From positions 7,948 to 71,947 of the forward strand of contig CAZOAR010000008.1 in the NCBI GenBank assembly GCA_964577985.1: a DNA stretch of 64,000 nt, read 5' to 3'. Within the stretch, counting starts at the first letter, position 1, and each line of letters starts with the position of its first letter. Below are positions 17,788 to 26,868 of this stretch, one piece after another. Position numbers and translations under genes: made by a program. The notes under the pieces are model-generated. The model was given only the letters and a program-made list of their open reading frames with translations. It was not told the origin of the DNA and did no database searches. This DNA comes from CAZOAR01 sp964577985. GTDB lineage: Bacteria; Gemmatimonadota; CAZMKB01; CAZNLH01.

Positions 17788-18615
17788 ATGCCGGACGACA
17801 GGCAACAGGAGAGGTCGGAAAAATTGCGGATCAATCTTGACGACGTACTCGAATTCGCTCTCGCCCTGGCCGATGAGGCGGGCACAGGGCTTCTCGACAT
17901 TTTTCTGGAAGAAGGCAGGATAGCCAGCAGGAATAAGAAAGATGGCAGCTTGCTGACCAGGGCGGATGTCGAGGCTGACAACCTGATTGTACGCCGCATC
18001 GGGGACTCTTTCGAGGGACATGGCATACTGTCTGAAGAAGGCAGGACGGTAAGTACCGACGACCGCTATGTCTGGATAATAGACCCTCTCGATGGCACCA
18101 CTAACTTCTCACGCAATATACCAATATGGGGCGTCTCAATAGCACTCGCTCACGATGGAGAGGTGGTCCTTGGCGTTATTTCCTTTCCTGTGCTGCGGCG
18201 GACATACCATGCCGTGAAGGAAAAAGGCGCCTTCATGAATAACTCCCCTGTCCGTGTTGAGAGCGCAATCGACGGCACCCGCACCCGGCTTTTCGCGACC
18301 TGCCCTAATACGTTGATAGATCATGTCATAGAAGCTCCGCTCAAAATGAGAGCGCTTGGATCAGCTTCATACAATCTGGTGATGGTCGCTGAAGGAGACG
18401 CTTTCGGGGGAATGGAGTCCCGGCCGAAGATCTGGGACATAGCAGCAGGACAACTGATGATCGAGGAGGCGGGGGGGTGCGTTGCCTATCCATGGTCGAA
18501 GCCGTTTTTCCCTCTGGTCCCCGATGTCGATTATTCGACCCTCTCTCTGCCGCTCCTCACAGCCGGCAGCAAGGAGACTCTGCAATCCCTGATCGAGTCG
18601 ATCAGACCGCAGTAA
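17788..18615 (+). CDS. Inositol-monophosphatase family phosphatase
   Basis: The 275-residue protein has the family motifs in order: GILSEEG (metal-binding Glu), WIIDPLDGTTNFSRNIP (metal-binding Asp pair) and KIWDIAAGQLMIEEAGG (third Asp). It is a Mg-dependent, Li-sensitive-type phosphatase acting on inositol phosphate or related small phosphate esters such as histidinol phosphate or 3'-phosphoadenosine phosphate; the sequence alone does not choose among them. ATG at 17788 is preferred over GTG at 17773. It lies 67 bases after the preceding gene in the same direction and converges with the pilin operon. Confidence 0.9.
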   Translation: MPDDRQQERSEKLRINLDDVLEFALALADEAGTGLLDIFLEEGRIASRNKKDGSLLTRADVEADNLIVRRIGDSFEGHGILSEEGRTVSTDDRYVWIIDPLDGTTNFSRNIPIWGVSIALAHDGEVVLGVISFPVLRRTYHAVKEKGAFMNNSPVRVESAIDGTRTRLFATCPNTLIDHVIEAPLKMRALGSASYNLVMVAEGDAFGGMESRPKIWDIAAGQLMIEEAGGCVAYPWSKPFFPLVPDVDYSTLSLPLLTAGSKETLQSLIESIRPQ

Positions 18616-18661
18616 CGAGTTGGCCTCAGCCGTTTACCAGACTCTCCCCGCCTTTATTCCT

Positions 18662-20278
18662 CTAATCGTAAATCCACTCTCCAGGCTCGAAGTTGAGAAT
18701 GTTCGGCGTCCCCGGGGGGAGCAGGTCGGGGTCATAGAAGTTCGTGTCAAAGCTCCAGTCACGGACCGGAGGCGTGTAGCTGTTTCCACCGTAGAACCAC
18801 TGTCCGGTGGCCATCTCGCTGTACCACATGCACACGAGAGAACCAACATAGGTCAGAGTTCGATTGTCCCACTTCTCCAGGAAGCGCGGGAAGTTCTCAA
18901 GGCCGCCGTTGTAGAAGGTTCCGGGAATTGTCTCCAGGTTGCCGGCCATGACGGCGACCCGCACCGAGGTGTTTGACGCCACCCGCTTTTTCAGCGGGAG
19001 ATCACTTCTGTCGTCCTGCCACCCGTTTGACAGTATGTTTATCGCATCCGTAAGAACACTTGCCGGCTGCGGGTTATCGACATTGAAATCCCCCTGGATA
19101 TAGAGCGGGTTATCGGTCGCTATAGTCAGCCCCCCTGCGGGCAGTTGCTCTCCCTTGACCAGCCTGACAGCCGCGTCCCTGGCGCCCGGCGATGTCTCGG
19201 ACGATGATACATAGATTATGCCGTTGTCAGGAATCTGGCCGGCATCCATCAGTTTCTCGACGTCGATCTCGGTGGCTGATATCCACTTCCCCTCACGGTA
19301 GTTGTAGAAGGTATGCGAGCTGAGGACACCATCATCGAGATAGACCGGCAGGCCATCTCCATCCGTCGCCGCGCCGTCGATGATCCTCAGGTGCGCCTTG
19401 TAGTAGAACCGGGCATCGTGAAGGACCTGTGAATCGCCGATTTCGCCGCGTTTAATGATTTCTATCGGGTCCATCCCGGATGGGAGCGGGAGTCCGATCC
19501 TTACGATCCCGTGCTGGCTGTCCTGGACACGGCCACCCCACAGGAGCAAGGCTCCCTCTTCCCAGTTATCGGAGCGACTGTCAAACGTCATCCTTCTGTA
19601 ACTGTTCTCGTCGTTGCGGAACCATACGTCACCCTCGGACCCGGGAAACTCGTCCTTCCTCTCGTTGTAAATACTCCCTGCGGAAGTGACCATGCTCTCA
19701 AAATAGAGGTCCTGATTAGCCCCGACGTAGAGGTCCCCATTCGTATGGACCCGACCATCGAACGTCATCGTAGGGCCGGGGAGGATCTCGAGGTCCAGGT
19801 CATAGAAGACACCGAACTGGAAGATCGGGATAAGGTGATGCTCCGATGACCGTTCCACCCTGACCGCGGAATTGTCGGGACCCGAGACGCTTGAGACCAT
19901 CCGATAGGGCTGGACAAGCGCGAAGAGCCCTGAATACGGACCCAGAGTAATGGTGGAAAGGTAGGCATCTCCGTTTCGTTCCACGCCGTAACCGGCGAAG
20001 GTGTAGCCCTCGAATTCGGGTGGGATGTCAGAAATGGAAAGCAGTTCTTCCTGAGATGGAATGGTGCCGTCGGACGATATGTCGGCAAGGTCTGCGATCT
20101 GTTTTTCGAGCCCACCCTCGGCCGCATAGAACGCCTCCCCCTTCAATCTGTTGTTGTGGGAGATCATCGACTCGGTCGCTGACAACACCACCATTGAGAG
20201 GCCAACCAGTGTGAGGAAGACAGAAAACATCAGTACGGAAACAAGGGCAAATCCGCTCTCATTGTTGTGTTTTTTCAT
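18662..20278 (-). CDS. Large PilX-like minor pilin / pilus assembly protein, copy 2 (distal)
   Basis: The protein has 538 residues. The N-terminus is a type III prepilin-like segment, SGFALVSVLMFSVFLTLVG, with cleavage expected after the Gly and no Glu at +5, as is usual for PilX-like proteins. The helix continues to AEGGLEKQIADL, the hallmark of PilX N-terminal domains. The rest is a large, mainly beta extracytoplasmic region with GRVHTNGDLYVGANQDLYF and YIQGDFNV motifs. By eye it is about three-quarters identical along its full length to the preceding gene, so a tandem duplication is clear. The start at 20278 is chosen because AGGAGG stands 8 bases upstream; the frame runs back to 20308. 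It is the last gene of the minor pilin operon. Confidence 0.85.
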   Translation of the reverse strand: MKKHNNESGFALVSVLMFSVFLTLVGLSMVVLSATESMISHNNRLKGEAFYAAEGGLEKQIADLADISSDGTIPSQEELLSISDIPPEFEGYTFAGYGVERNGDAYLSTITLGPYSGLFALVQPYRMVSSVSGPDNSAVRVERSSEHHLIPIFQFGVFYDLDLEILPGPTMTFDGRVHTNGDLYVGANQDLYFESMVTSAGSIYNERKDEFPGSEGDVWFRNDENSYRRMTFDSRSDNWEEGALLLWGGRVQDSQHGIVRIGLPLPSGMDPIEIIKRGEIGDSQVLHDARFYYKAHLRIIDGAATDGDGLPVYLDDGVLSSHTFYNYREGKWISATEIDVEKLMDAGQIPDNGIIYVSSSETSPGARDAAVRLVKGEQLPAGGLTIATDNPLYIQGDFNVDNPQPASVLTDAINILSNGWQDDRSDLPLKKRVASNTSVRVAVMAGNLETIPGTFYNGGLENFPRFLEKWDNRTLTYVGSLVCMWYSEMATGQWFYGGNSYTPPVRDWSFDTNFYDPDLLPPGTPNILNFEPGEWIYD

Positions 20279-20308
20279 CAGCACTATCCTCCTGCTATTC
20301 TCTTTCAC

Positions 20309-21958
20309 TCAATATGATTCCTGAGGCTCGAAAATCCATTCTCCTGGTTCAAAATTCAGTATGTTGGGGGTACCGGGAGGCAGGCGATCCGGGTCGTAGA
20401 AGGCGGTGTCGAAGCTCCAGTCCCTTACAGGCGCGGTATAACTGTTTCCACCATAATACCATCCCCCGGTGGCCCATTCGCTGTACCACATGCACACAAT
20501 GGATCCGATGTAGGTCAGGGTTTTTCCACTCCACTTCTCGAGAAAGCGGAGAAAATTCTCGAGACCACCGTTGTAGCTGCCCGGTTCCGTTTCAAGGTTG
20601 CCGGCCATGACCGCGACCCTCACCGATGTATCGGAGGCAATTCTCTTCTTCAGAGACATATCGCTTCTGCTGTCGTCCCACGAATTGGACAGAATATTTA
20701 TCGCGTCTGTCATAACACTCGCGGGTTGTGGATCCGTGACGTTGAAATCCCCCTGGATATACATCGGGTTGTCGGTAGCCACCGTAAGTCCACCAGCCGG
20801 GAGCTGCTGGCCGTTGACGAGCCTGATCGCAGCATCTCCGGCACCTGGCGAAGTCTCCGATGCCGAGGCATAGATTATACCGTTACCGGGCATCTGGCCC
20901 GCTTCTATCAGAGCCGAGATGTCGACCTGCGTAACGGTAATCCATTTCTCCTCCCGGTAGTTATATAACGAGTGGGTGCTGAGGACTTGATCGTCCAGGT
21001 CTATCGGCAGACCCGCGTTGTCCGTCGCCTCGCCATCTATGATCCTCAGATCCGCTTTATAATAAAACCTCGCATCCAGGAGGGCCTGGGAGTCACCCTG
21101 TTCTCCCCTCTTGATGATCTCTATCGGATCCACTCCGGAGGGGAGCGGCAGGCCTATCCTGACAATTCCATGCACCTGATCCTGAACACGTCCACCCCAC
21201 GTGAGAATGGCCAGCTCCTCCCATTCGGGATCCCTGCTGTCAAAGGTCATCTTCCGGTACTGGTTCATGTCGTTATTAAACCAGACATCCCCGCTCTGTT
21301 GAACCGGCTGGTCCTTGCGCTCGTTGAATATGCTGCCCGCGGAGCTGACAAAACTATCGAAATATAGATCTCTGTTGGCCCCGACGTAGAGATCGCTGTT
21401 CGTGTGGACCCTTCCGCCAAAGGTCATAGTAGGCCCTGGAAGTATCTCGAGATCCTTGTCATAAAATACGCCGTATTGAAATATAGGGATAAGGTGGTGT
21501 TCCGATGCACGCTCCAGGACGGCCGACGCCCCGAACGGTCCTGACGCCCTCGAGAACATGTGATATGGCTGAACCAGCGCGTAGAGACCCGCGTAATTCC
21601 CGACTGAGATTGTCGAGAGGTAGGGGGCGCCATTTCGTTCCACCCTGTAGTCCGGGAAGTCATAACCGTCGAAGTGGGGAGGGATCTGCGATATCGACAG
21701 CAGAGCTTCTTCCGATGGTATAGCCCCGCCGGAGGATATCGAGATCAGGTCGGCTATCTGTTTTTCCAGACCTCCTTCAGCTACATAGAAGGCCTCATCC
21801 TGGAGTCTGTCGTTGTGGGATATCATGACTTCGGTCGTGGAAAGTACAACCATCGAGACACCGATCAGCGTGAGAAAAAGAGAAAAAATAAGGACGGAGA
21901 CCAGGGCAAAACCGGCATTGTTCTTACAGCGGCGAATTATTCTGGTTATCCTGTCCAA
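20309..21958 (-). CDS. Large PilX-like minor pilin / pilus assembly protein, copy 1 (proximal)
   Basis: The 549-residue protein is closely related to its downstream neighbour over the whole length, with the same prepilin-like segment (AGFALVSVLIFSLFLTLIG), AEGGLEKQIADL and the large beta-rich region GRVHTNSDLYVGANRDLYF. At over 500 residues it is much longer than the PilX of proteobacteria (about 200), so the extracytoplasmic part is a lineage-specific expansion. It begins with TTG at 21958, preceded by a purine-rich GGGGATGAGGG; no ATG is available near the domain start. The copies are separated by about 30 bases. Together with PilW, PilV and FimT upstream it should form the tip or priming complex of a type IV pilus or type II-like secretion pseudopilus. 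Confidence 0.85.
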   Translation of the reverse strand: MDRITRIIRRCKNNAGFALVSVLIFSLFLTLIGVSMVVLSTTEVMISHNDRLQDEAFYVAEGGLEKQIADLISISSGGAIPSEEALLSISQIPPHFDGYDFPDYRVERNGAPYLSTISVGNYAGLYALVQPYHMFSRASGPFGASAVLERASEHHLIPIFQYGVFYDKDLEILPGPTMTFGGRVHTNSDLYVGANRDLYFDSFVSSAGSIFNERKDQPVQQSGDVWFNNDMNQYRKMTFDSRDPEWEELAILTWGGRVQDQVHGIVRIGLPLPSGVDPIEIIKRGEQGDSQALLDARFYYKADLRIIDGEATDNAGLPIDLDDQVLSTHSLYNYREEKWITVTQVDISALIEAGQMPGNGIIYASASETSPGAGDAAIRLVNGQQLPAGGLTVATDNPMYIQGDFNVTDPQPASVMTDAINILSNSWDDSRSDMSLKKRIASDTSVRVAVMAGNLETEPGSYNGGLENFLRFLEKWSGKTLTYIGSIVCMWYSEWATGGWYYGGNSYTAPVRDWSFDTAFYDPDRLPPGTPNILNFEPGEWIFEPQESY

Positions 21959-22084
21959 ACCCTCATCCCCCGTCGGACGCCGGCTTCCTGGATAAACGCA
22001 ACCATCTGACAGACCTCGGCAACCTCCGGACGTGGCCGGCTGTCGACATCCTCCAGCATGCTCCGAGCCTCACTGGTACGCTTT

Positions 22085-22984
22085 CTAACTTTCGAGATTA
22101 CGGACGTATACGTTTGTCTTCACACAATAGCGTCTGTATCCATCGGTCTGCCCCGTCAGGGAATGTACACCCCCGGTCCACCTGTTGTCTTCATCTCCCG
22201 TTCTTCCAACAATGAAGAAGTTGAGCTTCCTTATGAGATTGGGATTTGGCGGCACCGATACACCCCGGTCACCGGAGACAAGGTCATATGTCACCTTCAG
22301 GTTCTCCATGTCCGCGGCTATGGCTTCGGGGGTGTGTTCGTCGATCACCTTCATCAGCGTCGGATGCAGCGGGTCACTATTATCGATGTAGTACTTGATG
22401 AACTCCACCTTGGTCATCGTTGCCGGTGTCATGTAGGAACAGTTCAACAACTGATCCGTGTTCCACGGCAGGCTCTGGGCGTGCTGAAGGGTGTTCTGGC
22501 CATTCGTGGAGATCTGAGTGACTTCAAAGAACTCTAATGATTCACCGCATTCGAGTGTGTTGCCCTGAATTATGACGACGTCCCCGGGGCTGAACATCGA
22601 AGCGTCATCGACATTCAATATCGCGCTTTGCTCCGGCATCGATTCGGTGAGGTATGTCTGGACCTGAGTAACCCCTTTCAGGAATGTCAGCGTGTCCGGA
22701 GAGTCCGTGCCCCCGAAGCCCGGCATAATGGCATAGAGATATCCCAGGTCCGAAGGAATAGCGCCCTTTGGCACGCCGGAGCCTGCCATGAAAACCGATC
22801 TGCTGAGGTCATCGACGGCCGTGCGCGTCGACTGCTGCATCTCCAGAACCTCGTTTTCCGTGGAGTACATTCGCGTATTGACGACAAATGTCGAGTAGAG
22901 AAATACCACCGCCATCGAAAACAGGGCCATGGAGAACATCAACTCGACCAGTGTGAAGCCCTGGTTGTCCCCGTGCCATTTCAT
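22085..22984 (-). CDS. PilW-like minor pilin
   Basis: The 299-residue protein has a prepilin leader MKWHGDNQG followed by FTLVELMFSMALFSMAVVFL, with cleavage after Gly and Glu at +5. The following MQQSTRTAVDDLSRSVFMAGSG is typical of PilW, whose helix is followed by a region describing early and late pseudopilin contacts. The C-terminal part is beta-rich and contains three widely spaced cysteines, as PilW proteins often do. It sits 13 bases after the PilV-like gene and 126 bases before the first PilX-like gene. It probably acts in the minor pilin complex that initiates pilus assembly. Confidence 0.85.
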   Translation of the reverse strand: MKWHGDNQGFTLVELMFSMALFSMAVVFLYSTFVVNTRMYSTENEVLEMQQSTRTAVDDLSRSVFMAGSGVPKGAIPSDLGYLYAIMPGFGGTDSPDTLTFLKGVTQVQTYLTESMPEQSAILNVDDASMFSPGDVVIIQGNTLECGESLEFFEVTQISTNGQNTLQHAQSLPWNTDQLLNCSYMTPATMTKVEFIKYYIDNSDPLHPTLMKVIDEHTPEAIAADMENLKVTYDLVSGDRGVSVPPNPNLIRKLNFFIVGRTGDEDNRWTGGVHSLTGQTDGYRRYCVKTNVYVRNLES

Positions 22985-22997
22985 GGTGCAATCCCTC

Positions 22998-23444
22998 TCA
23001 GGTTCGTTCAGCTATCAGGGTCTCGAACTCCACCCTTCGTTCCTTGTCGACGGCGTCAATCCAGCCGACAACAACACTTATCCGGGTGAGACTTCCCGTA
23101 ACACCAACTTCGATCTCACCGAAACCTGTGGGAAGTTCGGACGTGATATTGTCATCCCACTCCTGGCAGATGCTGGCCGCGGGTTCGCTCCCCGGCGGAA
23201 GTCCTCCGGTAATGAAACCATCGAACTCCGGAAGCTCCGCGTAGTCAACCGATCTCATGTCTTCGAGCGCCTGCTGAGCCAGATACGAAGCCGCACTCAT
23301 CTCTTTTCCGCGCGAGTTTCCGCGAATACCCGCCACCATGAAGTTCAGGCTCATGAGCAGTATCGCCCCCATGAACACAATGGATATCAGCACTTCCAGC
23401 AGGCTCTGCCCGTTTTCATTCGCTTCCTTTTTTCTGATATTCAT
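22998..23444 (-). CDS. PilV-like minor pilin
   Basis: The 148-residue protein has a short leader ending NENG, followed by QSLLEVLISIVFMGAILLM, a prepilin helix with Glu at +5. The segment MSAASYLAQQALEDMRSVDY is characteristic of PilV-type minor pilins (AQ..L..M motif). Its start overlaps the upstream FimT-like stop by one base (TGATG), so translation is coupled. It forms part of the FimT-PilV-PilW-PilX order known from type IV pilus minor pilin operons. Confidence 0.86.
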   Translation of the reverse strand: MNIRKKEANENGQSLLEVLISIVFMGAILLMSLNFMVAGIRGNSRGKEMSAASYLAQQALEDMRSVDYAELPEFDGFITGGLPPGSEPAASICQEWDDNITSELPTGFGEIEVGVTGSLTRISVVVGWIDAVDKERRVEFETLIAERT

Positions 23445-23926
23445 CAGCCTTCCCTCTGCACCATGCCGCTCAACGACACGTCGATCTGGACGGGAGTCCT
23501 GGCTCCGAGTGTAATCGAATATGACACGACGCTCTCCGCACGGCCACTCGGGTAGAAGATCACGGGGTCCGAGCCACTGGAGATATGGGCCCCTCGAGTG
23601 AAGTACTTTTCCGAGAAATCGATCGCGGGCCTCAGCCCTGTCCAGCCGTCGCCGGTATTCTCTTCCATCACGAAGCCCGAGTCAGACAAGATCCTTACCC
23701 TTACCTGGCAGTTGCTCTTTACCGCCTCAAATCTGGAGAGCCTGAGATCTGAAGCCAGCAAGCTTGCCGCGCTCTTGAGTCGATACGAATCCAGGACCTC
23801 TTCCCAGTAGGGAAAGGAGAGTACAGATAGTAACCCCATTATCGAGATCACGATCGACAGCTCCATCAGGCTGACTCCCCTGTTTCTACCGCGCAACATC
23901 ATACGTTTCATGCACTTCCTTGACAT
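23444..23926 (-). CDS. FimT/GspH-type pseudopilin
   Basis: The 160-residue protein has a leader rich in Arg and Lys ending RNRG, then VSLMELSIVISIMGLLSVLS with Glu at +5. The segment LKSAASLLASDLRLSRFEAVKSN is the conserved early region of FimT/GspH proteins. The start at 23926 has GGAGG about 10 bases upstream; the frame stays open to 24046 without a ribosome site. It is the first gene of the minor pilin operon and its stop overlaps the next start. Assembly platform, ATPase and prepilin peptidase genes are not in the window and must lie elsewhere. Confidence 0.86.
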   Translation of the reverse strand: MSRKCMKRMMLRGRNRGVSLMELSIVISIMGLLSVLSFPYWEEVLDSYRLKSAASLLASDLRLSRFEAVKSNCQVRVRILSDSGFVMEENTGDGWTGLRPAIDFSEKYFTRGAHISSGSDPVIFYPSGRAESVVSYSITLGARTPVQIDVSLSGMVQREG

Positions 23927-24216
23927 GCTGCCGTTTCCTCCAGGCGTGCCATGGAAATCCGCGAGAAGAGGCAGGGTGGCACTCATTACTACGATCACAC
24001 TGCCATGCGGGCAATAAATATACCACAAATACCGTTTGCCGCCCATATCAGGGGCAAATACACCCGACCGGGCACAAGACGGCTTCTCTCAGTAGATTAG
24101 ATGCATTTCTGAGCCTTTATTTCATCCCTCGATGCCCTCCTGACCCCATTCTCCTGTGCAGCAGGAGTCGACGGGATGAAAAGATTTCATACTTCAGGAA
24201 AAGCGAATATACATGC
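23927..24216. other. Divergent intergenic region between pilin operon and SGNH/TPR gene
   Basis: This stretch must contain the pilin operon promoter on the minus strand, but no close sigma-70 match was found. An AT-rich patch at 24012-24035 is the best candidate region. No gene is visible. Confidence 0.35.
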
Positions 24217-24245
24217 TTGCACCTGTCATCGAACGCGTGTAACTT
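24217..24245 (+). promoter_or_regulatory. Possible sigma-70 promoter of the SGNH/TPR gene
   Basis: TTGCAC (24217-24222), 17 bases, TAACTT (24240-24245); about 58 bases before the ATG at 24303. Only a moderate match. Confidence 0.35.
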
Positions 24246-24302
24246 AAAGGTGAAGAAGAGAGACTGTCCCGCCTCGAACGGCTGAGGCCCTTCTGGGAGC
24301 CC

Positions 24303-26495
24303 ATGATAAACAGACGGACCGTGAGTACTCCTGTGAAAAAGCCCACGCTGATGACCATACTTCGGCCAATATTCGGTGTCTTAGTCGCCCTCACGGTCCT
24401 TGCAATAGTGGAACTGGGTCTGCGAATCGCGGGTTATGCAGGCCCGTCCGCTCTGGAAGACCCCTATCTCGGTTTTGAGGATATCTATCCCCTCTACGGG
24501 AAGCGGGGAGTATCGGGAGAGTATGAGGTCTTCGGCACAAATCCGAACAAGTTGAGGTTCTTCAATGATGAGGAGTTCCTCTTACCGAAACCGGCTGGCG
24601 TATACAGGATCTTCTGCTTCGGTGGATCGACTACCTATGGGAGACCATTCAAGGCCCCGACGGCCTATTCCAACTGGCTCGAGATCCTTCTCAACGACAT
24701 GGACCCGACCAGGCGGTACGAGGTGATCAACGCTGGTGGTATCTCGTACGCAAGCTACCGGATCACTCATCTGGTAAGAGAGGCCCTCAAGTACGAACCG
24801 GATCTTTTCATCGTCTGCTCCGGGCACAACGAATTCCTGGAGCGACGGACCTATAAGGGGATTATTGATCGACCGGCGGAGGTCCGCTTTGCGACCAGAT
24901 ACTTGAGCAGGCTGAGGATATACGACCTCTTGAGGCAATTGATAGACGCCTTCAGAGCGGAGAAGGACATCGACACGGGGAAGGCGCTTCTTCCCGATGA
25001 AGTAGACACCATTCTCGACCATTCTGCCGGGCTCGATCTATACTCCAGAGAAACGAACCAGAAGCCCGAGGTCCTGTCTCATTATCGATATAATCTCTCA
25101 CAGATGGGCCGAATAGCGGAAGAAGGCGGGGTTTCCATACTGTTTTTGAACCTGGCGTCAAATCTGGCGGACTTCTCGCCATTCAAGTCGGAGCAGGGGA
25201 GAAATCTCACTCCCGGAGAATTGATGGCGTGGGGAAAGAACTTTGACGAGGGCATGGACTCCACGAAGGCTGGAGACATGGCAGCCGCGCGAGAATCTTT
25301 CGAGAAAGCGCTCGAAATTGACAACAGGCACGCTGATCTGCTGTTCAGGATTGGCAGGGCCGATCTCGCGCTCGGCTTGATCGACGATGCGCTCGGATAC
25401 CTGGTTCGCGCACGCGATGAGGACGTATGTCCCCTGCGCGCGCCATCGGAGATCAACAGACTTATCCGGGAAACGGCGGAGGAGTTGAACGTGGATGTAG
25501 TGGACATCGTCACGCCATTCGTGGAGAGGAACCGAGAACTCGTCGGTCACAGGATACTCGGCAACTCCATCTTCCTGGATCACCTGCATCCGACCATCAA
25601 AGGTCATCAGATCATGGCGAATCAGATCGCCCGGTCGCTGATCGAGTCTGGAAGAGTCAGTCTTTCTCCCGCGTGGGACGCCGAGAAGACCAGGCGGCAC
25701 TTCGACGATCTTCTTCTTTCGCTGGACGATGACTATTTCGCGGCCGGCAACCTGAACCTCGGAAAGGTACTCCTGTGGGCGCGGAAGGCGCGAGAAGCGC
25801 TTGTTCCCCTGAAGATAGCGGCGGAACGTATCCCGGACAACGCCGACGCTCACTTCACACTGGGCACGTGTCTCTCAAGACTGGGCAGGAGTAAAGACGC
25901 AATCGCCGAATTCCAGGAAGCGCTGGCAATCGATCCCGAAAACAACGAGGCAAGGAACAACCTTGGACTGGAGTTCCGAAGGATCGGGGACCAGGAAGAC
26001 GCCATGGATGCCTTCCAGCGAGTCCTGCGATCGGAGCCGGACAATTACAACGTTCTCAACAACATGGGTCTGATCGCCTACTCGAAGGGGGATATCGACA
26101 GGGCAGAGAGACTTTTCCGGACGGCGCTCGACAAGTGGAGCGAGAACGCGGAAGTATACAATAATCTTGGGATCATCCGGATGGCGCGGGATGATTTTGT
26201 CGCTGCGGAGTCGATGTTCAGGAAGGCTCGCAGCCTCAGCCCGAACTACATGGACGCGCTTTACAATCTCACGATTTCCCTGGCAAAGCAGGAGAAAGTG
26301 GCAGAGGCGCTGAAGGTCTGCCGCGATGCCCTCAATATCTTCCCTGCAAGTCCAGAGTTCTACAATCTCCTGGGAGAGATGTTGATGACAAACGAGGAAT
26401 ATGATGGTGCCCGGGAGGCGTTCGAGACGGCATTGTACCTCAGGCCCGGATGGAAGCAGGCACGCAGGAACCTGGAGTCCATCCCGGAGAATTGA
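24303..26495 (+). CDS. Membrane-anchored SGNH-hydrolase-like protein with C-terminal TPR array
   Basis: The 730-residue protein has an N-terminal membrane helix (about 19-42). An SGNH/GDSL-type domain contains FCFGGSTTYG (nucleophile Ser109), VINAGGISYAS, CSGHNEF (Asn176) and FLDHLHPTIKGH with the catalytic Asp/His pair. All four SGNH blocks are present, so the enzyme is probably active, for example as an acyl or acetyl esterase. An inserted TPR-like pair lies near 300-380 and at least six TPR units follow at ~515-725 (for example AIAEFQEALAIDPENNEARN). The architecture resembles tetratricopeptide SGNH proteins near polysaccharide or exosortase-type loci. GGGAG precedes the ATG. It lies divergent from the pilin operon. 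Confidence 0.85.
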   Translation: MINRRTVSTPVKKPTLMTILRPIFGVLVALTVLAIVELGLRIAGYAGPSALEDPYLGFEDIYPLYGKRGVSGEYEVFGTNPNKLRFFNDEEFLLPKPAGVYRIFCFGGSTTYGRPFKAPTAYSNWLEILLNDMDPTRRYEVINAGGISYASYRITHLVREALKYEPDLFIVCSGHNEFLERRTYKGIIDRPAEVRFATRYLSRLRIYDLLRQLIDAFRAEKDIDTGKALLPDEVDTILDHSAGLDLYSRETNQKPEVLSHYRYNLSQMGRIAEEGGVSILFLNLASNLADFSPFKSEQGRNLTPGELMAWGKNFDEGMDSTKAGDMAAARESFEKALEIDNRHADLLFRIGRADLALGLIDDALGYLVRARDEDVCPLRAPSEINRLIRETAEELNVDVVDIVTPFVERNRELVGHRILGNSIFLDHLHPTIKGHQIMANQIARSLIESGRVSLSPAWDAEKTRRHFDDLLLSLDDDYFAAGNLNLGKVLLWARKAREALVPLKIAAERIPDNADAHFTLGTCLSRLGRSKDAIAEFQEALAIDPENNEARNNLGLEFRRIGDQEDAMDAFQRVLRSEPDNYNVLNNMGLIAYSKGDIDRAERLFRTALDKWSENAEVYNNLGIIRMARDDFVAAESMFRKARSLSPNYMDALYNLTISLAKQEKVAEALKVCRDALNIFPASPEFYNLLGEMLMTNEEYDGAREAFETALYLRPGWKQARRNLESIPEN

Positions 26496-26714
26496 TTACC
26501 ATTGTCGTTTTCATATCTGTCAGAATATGTATGTCGGGAAGACTCATTATTTTTGAGTTTCCCCGGAAAATCTGGTCAAATCTTCATTCGTTTCTTCCGG
26601 TAGTGCAGATGGCTTTCAGAAAAAGTGAAAAACTGTGTACACGGTGAATGCTCCCGGTTGGTCATTTTCTGCATCATAAGCAATAGCGTTTTACACGTCA
26701 TTTCCGCTCTGGAT
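26496..26714. other. Intergenic stretch with no feature seen
   Basis: AT-richer than its surroundings; no convincing open frame on either strand. It ends at the dispersed repeat that begins at 26715. Confidence 0.4.
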
Positions 26715-26799
26715 GTCACTCCCGCTGTCGGGAATCCCATCGCACAATAAGGCCGATTCCGGACAAGCCGGAATGACGCGAAAAAAGTGGGGAAACTCC
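26715..26799 (-). repeat. Dispersed palindromic repeat, copy A
   Basis: The core 26715-26777 consists of two short palindromic ends (GTCATTCCGG...CCGGAAT and ATTCCCG...CGGGAGTGAC on the minus strand) around a central TTGTGCGAT. It matches the core of copy B (63838-63901) in inverted orientation, with four substitutions and one single-base indel over 64 positions. Similarity continues weakly for 22 more bases to 26799. It lies just upstream of a promoter. Confidence 0.85.
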
Positions 26800-26812
26800 A
26801 GTCATTATTCCC

Positions 26813-26841
26813 TTGACAAAGTATGGCGGAATCAGTATTCT
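26813..26841 (+). promoter_or_regulatory. Near-consensus sigma-70 promoter
   Basis: TTGACA (26813-26818) and TATTCT (26836-26841) with 17-base spacing, giving a leader of about 185 bases for the secreted Asp-box protein at 27032. Confidence 0.72.
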
Positions 26842-26868
26842 CAGAAGTAGTTGTTTTTCGGGTAGCAA

